Positions 58,210 through 64,000 of a stretch of 64,000 nucleotides of DNA are shown here, piece after piece (the stretch's first letter is position 1; each line of letters opens with the position of its first letter). Source of the DNA: Sorghum bicolor (taxonomy: Eukaryota > Streptophyta > Magnoliopsida > Poales > Poaceae); the NCBI RefSeq assembly GCF_000003195.3, contig NC_012870.2:53588049-53652048 (forward strand). Reading direction: 5' to 3'. The translations under genes and the position numbers were made by a program. The notes beneath the pieces were generated by a model. It did not search any database. It had not been told where the DNA came from and was given only the letters and a program-made list of their open reading frames with translations.

Positions 58210-59415
58210 TTCCAGAATCAAGGATTGCCCAACCAGCCAATGAATCTTGGGCAGCAGATCGGCGGACAGCAGATCGACGGACAACAGATTGGCTGGCAAC
58301 AGTTTGGCGGTCAGCAGATCGGTGGTCAGCGAGTTGGCGGCCAATTGACCAACCCGATGTTCCATGCAGATCGTGCACCGCACAGACACGTGGAAGCTTA
58401 CCAGCAGATGCCGGATCCGCAACCGCCTCATCGGCAAGATGCCGATGCTTATTAGGCCGATAAGATTGCTGAATTAATGAGAGACCAATTTGGGATAAAA
58501 CCCAAAGTCAACACTTACTCTTATCGGACACCGTATCCTCCCGCGTATGATTTAATCCCGCTTCCAAATTGGTACAAGGTACCGGATTTTACTAAGTTTT
58601 CTAGGCAGGATGATACATCGACCATGGAGCACGTCAACAGGTTCATCATTCAATGTGGAGAAGCTGCTAACAGGGATGAGCTGAGGGTTCGCTTGTTCTC
58701 GTCATCATTGTCTGGATCGGCTTTCACTTGGTTTATATCGTTACCTCCCAACTCAGTGATTACTTGGGCCGATCTAAACAAACAATTCCACAAATACTTC
58801 TTTTCTGGGGTCCATGAGAAGAAGATCACCGATTTGGTCAAATTGAAGCAACGCAATGATGAATCAGTTGAAAGTTTTGTGCAGAGGATACGGGAAGTCA
58901 AGAACAAATGGTATAGCCTGGTTTTGGATGATCGGCAGCTAGCCGATTTGGCTTTCTAGGGTTTGTTGCCACACATCAGGGACAAATATGCATCTCAGGA
59001 GTTCGAAAGCTTAAGTCATTTGGTGCAGAGAATTTCTGATCAAGATATCAAACCTTTTGAGCCCAAGAGAGCATGGAATAAAAAGGTATCATTTGTGGAT
59101 GAAGCGGCAAGCTCGGACTCTGATGAGGAACCAGTCATCGGCTTAGCAGAATGGGTGAAGAATAAGAAGCCGATGTCTTGTCCTTTTGGGCATAAAGAGC
59201 CAGAGAAGTTCGCATTTGACATCACTAAAGCCGATAGGATATTTGACTTTCTACTTCAAGAAGGTCAGATCAAATTGTCACCCAATCATGTAATCCCTTC
59301 GGCTGTAGAATTGAAAAGGATGAAGTACTGCAAATGGCACAATGCAACCTCTCATGGCACTAATGAATGCAAAGTTTTTAGACAGCAGTTGCAATCAGCT
59401 ATAGAGTCTGGAAGG
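58210..59415 (+). pseudogene. Gypsy 2 Gag, C-terminal part
   Basis: Resumes the gag after the solo LTR. It contains an expanded Gln-Gln-Ile-Gly-Gly repeat (58250-58342), the capsid domain (SGSAFTWF, SFVQRIREVKN) and the YCKWHNATSHGTNECKVF segment. TAG replaces the TGG expected from Gypsy 1 at 58453-58455 and CAG at 58957-58959. Where Gypsy 1 is frameshifted (49875), this copy is intact (NWYKVPDFTKF). It ends at 59415, where the next element inserts. Confidence 0.9.
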
Positions 59416-61090
59416 TGTTGACGGTCCTTAAGTATCAAATTTAATTATCAAATAAATAAAGAAAAGGATCCAAATGAAATCAACATCTAGACTTAGGGTT
59501 TTATCTGACAGAATTCCATGAGTTTTGGTGTTTGTCTATTTCTGCAGGGGGTTATCAGGAAATATGGAAGAAAGACCCACACGTCGGGATTACATAGAGA
59601 TATTTACATACCACGCAATTATCTTACATCTAGAAGACTCCAGAAGCCACGAAACCGAAGCGGAGGCGAAACGGGGCCAGAGGCAGGGCGCCCGCCCTGT
59701 TCTCCTAGGCGCCCGCCCTGTTCTCCTAGGCGCCCGCCCACCTCCTGAGTCCAATCAGGACTCTGCTTCGTGGGAGATCTCCACCGACCTAAAGAATAAA
59801 TCTAAACCATACAATCTATGTCGGTTTGATCCAACGGCCCATATTCACTTGAAGGGACTATAAAACCAGACCCCCTGGCCCCTGGAGGAGAGAGCCTCTC
59901 AACCCAAATTCATTGTTCTTCAAGGGAGAAGAAGCCCCTGATCAAGATTAGAGCCACCACATCAATTAGACATCTAGATTAGCATAGCTACATAGGATTA
60001 GAACTAGAAGGAGTCAATCTTCGATTGGTTTCCAGATCTGTCAAGAGGATTCTTGGTAATTCTCTAATTGTTCTTCTAATTGCTTTCTAATTATCTTTTT
60101 TCTTCAATATTATGAATATGACTTTGTTCTACTTCAATATATTGCTTATGACTTTGCTCTACTTGCTTATATTCAAGATTATATTGATCTTAGTTTATCA
60201 TAGTTATGTACTTGGCTTAGTTAGATTGGATCTATATACATGCTTAGGATCGTATAGCGTATATCCATCGGATCCATGGGTAAATGATAGATATTGTGTA
60301 GGCGTGGTGCTTATACCGTATTTATCTGCGATTGTACCCAATATGCCAGATTGTGGGGTGGTTCGTGATAGTGACAGCTTCATTGATTCTTATATAGTCC
60401 CCCTCTCGTGTATTGGGCTGGCAGAGCAACATTATTACAGGGGAGTGATTGCTATGTTTCTCATTTACCTTGCTAATATCACTATGCATGGGTGTAGTCT
60501 TGTCTCGCAATGATTGCTAAGTATGCTTGCACTAATTATGATAATGCTAGACTATATAGTTAAGAATAACTTAGGGAATATTCTTGTAGTTCATTCTAAT
60601 ACCATGCTAATGACTTTCTAGAGTATCTAATTGAGGTGCTTATCATATTTATTATGTGGCTAGATCAGATTAATTATCTTTGTCACTATTCATTATCTCA
60701 TATATCTTTTATGTGACACTTATCCCTATATGAAGAGATAGATATATGTTCTCAATTATACATGCAATAATAGATGCTCAATCTCATATTCTATTCTATA
60801 ATCAATATTGATGATTGCTAATCTCTTCCCAGTGGTAAAAATATAAATAACGATATCTGGAATACTTCCCGGTTAAAATGCTACATCGGTATTAATCTAT
60901 GCGCTTGCAGATCCCATTCATTATTTATTTAGAAGAGCAATTGCATATTTCAATACCGCGTCTCTTATATCATGCTGGGGATGACAACTTGGCTTAAGTG
61001 GTGTGAGGGATAGGTTTGGCATTTTTGGCACCATTACTAGATTTAGAGAACTTAGTCTACTTTTGGTAATGATGTTAAGAATACCCAACA
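59416..61090 (+). repeat. 5' LTR of the Athila/Tat-like element
   Basis: 1675 bp with ends TGTTG and CAACA. Contains a short 19-bp tandem repeat in 59690-59745 (gcgcccgccctgttctccta, two and a half copies) and a GGGACTATAAAACC TATA-type promoter block near 59856. The right boundary is fixed by the PBS ten bases later. Confidence 0.88.
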
Positions 61091-61099
61091 AGCAATTTT

Positions 61100-61117
61100 T
61101 GGCGCCGTTGCCGGGGA
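61100..61117 (+). promoter_or_regulatory. Primer binding site, tRNA-Asp type
   Basis: TGGCGCCGTTGCCGGGGA is the complement of the plant tRNA-Asp 3' end plus CCA. Such a PBS is typical of Athila and some Tat elements. Confidence 0.9.
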
Positions 61118-61251
61118 AGGTTGATTACTAATCAAGAATGGAATAAAGGATTTTGAGTTATCATTCGCATCACTAATATGATTGAGCTTATCTATTCTCT
61201 CATACAGTTTTACCCCGATATTTTTCTATTTTATCTTATGTAGGGGAATGT

Positions 61252-63900
61252 ATGAATAGAAGACATCTTCCAGGAAATTTTGTTGACAATCCCGAAGCAT
61301 TATTCAAGAAGACGAGAGCCAAGCTCACGAAGAGATCATCAACACTTCACCAAGAAGCTTCATCCAATCAAGAAGATCACCGGAACCTGTCTTCAGAGTT
61401 CGAGGCCATGGCGAACAAATCGATCCGTGAATTCTCAGCTCCCACTACGGACAACATCCGCACTGGACCTGCTGCAGAGATCGACGGCAACTTTGAGCTC
61501 AAGCCTGGACTTATCAACATGGTGCAATCCAACCAGTTCTGTGGGAAGGCACACGAAGATGCTAGTGCTCATCTACAACACTTCCTGGAGATTTGCAACA
61601 CATTCACCATATCAGGAGTTTCCAAAGATGCTATACTACTTCGCCTCTTCCCATTCTCACTGTTAGGGAGAGCGAAGCAGTGGTTCTATGCTACAAAGGA
61701 GAAGAATACTACGTGGGCACTCTGCTCAACAAACTTCCTGGCAAAGTTCTTTCCCATGGGCAAGACCAATGCTCTCCGTGGGAAGATTACAAGTTTTCAG
61801 CAACAAAATGATGAATCTGTTCCAGAAGCATGGGAGCGCTTCCAAGACTACATCCTAGAATGTCCCCATCATGGAATGGAGAGTTGGCTATTGATGCAAA
61901 CGTTTTATCATGGGCTCGGCAACAATGCCCGAGAGACCATGGATGCTGCAGCTGGAGGAGCATTCTTATCACTTACTATACCACAAGCCATAGCTCTTGT
62001 GGAGAAGATGGCGTCCAATCAAAGCTGGAATGAAGAGAGGACCCAGACACGCAAGAGAAGTGGAGGTATGCATCAGCTCAAGGAGGTAGACATGCTGTCT
62101 GCAAAGCTAGACCTGCTCATGAAGAAGCTCGACGATAGAGCTGGAGACAAGAAAGAAGTTATGCACATCTACGACTCTCACATGACTTGTGAGGAGTGTG
62201 GAGACACTGGACACTCAAGCAACCACTGCCCTGAGATGCTTGAGGATGTAAACTACATCAACAACAACAACTACTACTACTACAACCGTCCTCAACAAAA
62301 TCAAGGTTGGAATCAACAGAGGCCTAACTACTCAGGTAATTATCAAGGTAACAATTCTTACAACAATAATAATAATTTTCCACCTCTGAGAGAGTTAGTG
62401 TCTAATCAAGGAAAGCTAATGGATAACCTATCTAAGAAATTGGCATCTAATGATAAAATGCTAGAAAATATAAATAATAGAATGGATAATTTCTCTGCTG
62501 CCATCAAGAATCAAATTAGCTTTAATAAGATGATTGAATCTCAGTTAAATCAAATAGCTGCTGCTATTCCTGCTACTAACCCCGGTATACCATCACAACC
62601 GGAAGGATTAGAATCTGCAAATCTTGTAGATATGTTTGATGCAGGTAATTGGAGTAACCCCGTCACTGAATTCTCTACTGACCTTCTGCCGGTCAAGAGA
62701 GGAGATCCAGGACGCCCCGTCATCCCGATCTCCATCGGCATGGTGGACGTTCCAGAAGCACTCTATGACTTTGGCTCTAGCATCAACATTATACCTAGGG
62801 TACTCTATGAAAAATTCTTTACATATCCTTTATTAGAAACAACCATGTGTTTGCAGTTTGCAGATCAGACGATAACTTTTCCAAAAGGAATATTGAGGAA
62901 CCTTTGTGTCCGAGTTGGTACCTTGTATGCCCTAGCAGACTTCGTAGTGGTAGAGACCGGAAATGATGAGAGGGCACCCATCATCCTAGGGAGGCCATTC
63001 TTGAACACCACGGGAGCTATCATCTACGCTAGTGCTGCCAAGATCAGTTTCTACGTCAAAGGGAGGAAGGAGACATTTTTCTTCAAGAACAAGACTACAC
63101 AAATTCCAGATCAATCCAGACGTGAATCAAGGAAGAGGACCAACAGGAGGAACAGGAACAAGCAAGTGTGGACCGAGTCAGCTAAGATGGTCACTGTAGT
63201 TCATGGAGGTCAAGATCACCAACTTAAATCACCGCTTTTGACCAAGATGGACGACCCAGGAATGCCTAGCATCTACTGCTCCATAAATGGATACAACTTC
63301 TACAAGGCAACTTGTGACACCAGATCGGGCGTCAACATAATGGCCGCAGTCGCCTATCGGCTCTTGTTCGGAACCATGCCCCTAAGACCAACATACATTC
63401 AACTCCAGATGGCAGATCAGACATTTCGAGAAGTTAAAGGAACAGTAACTGATGTCCCAGTCAAAATAGACGATCACTTTGTCTACACAGACTTTCAAGT
63501 TATCGACATGGGAGAAGACGAGTACGATCCACCCATCATCCTTGGAAGACCGTTCCTCAGCACCGTTAAAGCAGTCATCTACATTGGAACCGGAGAAGTC
63601 CATATGCACTTCCCCTCAGAGAAGGTACGCTGCTATTTTACTGACCCTAACTATATCGTTGAAGAATCTAAGCAGGTCAGAAAGAGACGCAACCGCAACC
63701 AGAGGAGGCAAATCATTAAGGACGGATGGGCAGACTATGAAGGAGAAGTGGTAAGGTCAGAAGACGTAGAATTTAAACAGAATTATCTAGAGGAGACCGA
63801 AGCACCAAGTCACGTGTGGAAAATGATGATAACTATACATGAAGAGGAGGCGCTGCCGGAAGTACCGACTCCGCCACCCAACGAATCCCAGGACAATTGA
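61252..63900 (+). CDS. Gag-protease polyprotein with two tandem retropepsin domains
   Basis: 882 codons, no stops. Residues about 75-260 form the Gag capsid domain (HLQHFLEICNTF, LLGRAKQWF, AWERFQDYILECPHHG). Residues 313-326 form a CX2CX4HX4C zinc knuckle. About 335-375 is Asn/Tyr/Gln-rich, and 385-435 a putative coiled coil. Two retropepsin-like domains follow: the first about 484-605 (catalytic-site motif YDFGSS, Asp 506; closing IILGRPFL 577-584), the second about 667-790 (CDTRSG, Asp 689; closing IILGRPFL 762-769), separated by a basic linker (620-640). A second basic stretch (808-824) and an acidic Pro-rich tail end the protein at TGA. Athila and Tat polyproteins normally have one protease. 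The second site has Arg where Gly is usual. RT is not in this ORF. Confidence 0.9.
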   Translation: MNRRHLPGNFVDNPEALFKKTRAKLTKRSSTLHQEASSNQEDHRNLSSEFEAMANKSIREFSAPTTDNIRTGPAAEIDGNFELKPGLINMVQSNQFCGKAHEDASAHLQHFLEICNTFTISGVSKDAILLRLFPFSLLGRAKQWFYATKEKNTTWALCSTNFLAKFFPMGKTNALRGKITSFQQQNDESVPEAWERFQDYILECPHHGMESWLLMQTFYHGLGNNARETMDAAAGGAFLSLTIPQAIALVEKMASNQSWNEERTQTRKRSGGMHQLKEVDMLSAKLDLLMKKLDDRAGDKKEVMHIYDSHMTCEECGDTGHSSNHCPEMLEDVNYINNNNYYYYNRPQQNQGWNQQRPNYSGNYQGNNSYNNNNNFPPLRELVSNQGKLMDNLSKKLASNDKMLENINNRMDNFSAAIKNQISFNKMIESQLNQIAAAIPATNPGIPSQPEGLESANLVDMFDAGNWSNPVTEFSTDLLPVKRGDPGRPVIPISIGMVDVPEALYDFGSSINIIPRVLYEKFFTYPLLETTMCLQFADQTITFPKGILRNLCVRVGTLYALADFVVVETGNDERAPIILGRPFLNTTGAIIYASAAKISFYVKGRKETFFFKNKTTQIPDQSRRESRKRTNRRNRNKQVWTESAKMVTVVHGGQDHQLKSPLLTKMDDPGMPSIYCSINGYNFYKATCDTRSGVNIMAAVAYRLLFGTMPLRPTYIQLQMADQTFREVKGTVTDVPVKIDDHFVYTDFQVIDMGEDEYDPPIILGRPFLSTVKAVIYIGTGEVHMHFPSEKVRCYFTDPNYIVEESKQVRKRRNRNQRRQIIKDGWADYEGEVVRSEDVEFKQNYLEETEAPSHVWKMMITIHEEEALPEVPTPPPNESQDN

Positions 63901-64000
63901 GAAAATGGAGAGTCCCGTTCGGAAGACTTAAAAACACCGAACGCCTTGCCAAGAGGTAAACTTGGTAGTTATCATTTCCCTTTTAATTATTTCAAATAGT
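63901..64000 (+). other. Non-coding sequence after gag-pro
   Basis: The 100 bases to the window edge carry no continuation of the polyprotein. If pol exists it must begin beyond 64000, in a separate frame. Confidence 0.4.

Larger units (their letters stand above)
47850..64000 (+). mobile_element. Gypsy 1 (Tat-like), 5' part, interrupted by Gypsy 2
   Basis: Begins TGTTGACACC inside the Copia integrase region (left flanking pentamer CCTCG). It shows LTR, PBS, gag, protease and the start of RT up to 52507, where Gypsy 2 has inserted. The rest of its pol, its 3' LTR and the matching target duplication must lie beyond the window, so the end coordinate is only the window edge. Confidence 0.8.
52508..64000 (+). 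mobile_element. Gypsy 2 (Tat-like), 5' part, interrupted twice
   Basis: A sister of Gypsy 1 with its own 5' LTR, PBS and gag. Its gag is cut by the solo LTR 53934-58204 and again at 59416 by the Athila/Tat-like element. Its downstream parts lie outside the window. Alternatively 47850-53215 is one LTR-internal-LTR unit and the second gag is a tandem recombinant. The abrupt cut inside RT and the different LTR sequences favour nesting. Confidence 0.75.
59416..64000 (+). mobile_element. Athila/Tat-like Gypsy element, 5' part
   Basis: Begins TGTTGACGGTCC in the gag of Gypsy 2 (left flanking pentamer GAAGG). LTR, tRNA-Asp-type PBS and an intact Gag-protease ORF follow, then non-coding sequence at the window edge. 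Whether RT and integrase follow cannot be seen. The intact ORF and its position as the last insertion in the nest suggest it is young. Confidence 0.85.

Overview
The window is repeat-rich nuclear DNA of a grass. The transposon families (Tekay-type chromovirus, Tat-type Gypsy, CACTA elements with TTTGCCGA subterminal repeats, GGCCTTGTTTAGTT MITEs) suggest an Andropogoneae genome such as sorghum; the species is inferred from repeat style, not proven. I find no intact ordinary host gene. Host-derived sequence is limited to a fragment of an autoinhibited Ca2+-ATPase (ACA) gene and a wrecked NRT1/PTR-family (NPF) transporter gene.

Bases 1-10255 are dominated by DNA transposons. In order: the 3' half of a Mutator-like (MULE) transposase gene; a GC-rich exon-like block and three in-phase ACA exons; the right end of one CACTA element; a complete non-autonomous CACTA element (5251-7441, TSD TAC); four copies of a Tourist/PIF-like MITE; and the first exon of the NPF gene. 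Bases 10256-26511 are one 16-kb minus-strand Gypsy chromovirus (TSD AGCCG) inserted in the NPF gene. It carries an extra ORF upstream of gag, has lost most of its integrase core, and is itself hit by two solo LTRs (11579-13615, TSD CCAAA; 19656-22068, TSD CAGAC). The NPF 3' end (to 27919) follows, then a 184-bp tandem repeat, a fifth MITE, a 22-bp-based satellite and a kilobase of A/G-only sequence.

Bases 31-48 kb are a minus-strand Copia element (PPT at 32361, polyprotein pieces 32911-33161 and 45486-47849). It is split by a solo LTR (33162-45485, TSD TATAG), which is in turn split by a complete, opposite-orientation element of the same family (33898-43817, TSD GTGGG). That inner element encodes only a Gag with four zinc knuckles, so it resembles a TR-GAG-type non-autonomous retrotransposon.

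From 47850 to the window end there is a Russian-doll nest on the plus strand: Tat-like Gypsy 1 (inserted in the Copia), Gypsy 2 (inserted in the reverse transcriptase of Gypsy 1 at 52508), a 4.3-kb solo LTR inside the gag of Gypsy 2 (53934-58204, TSD CTGGG), and an Athila/Tat-like element (LTR 59416-61090, tRNA-Asp-type PBS). The last has an intact 882-codon Gag-protease ORF carrying two tandem retropepsin-like domains. Most older coding regions are broken by CAG-to-TAG, TGG-to-TAG or CGA-to-TGA changes, the pattern expected from deamination of methylated cytosine.
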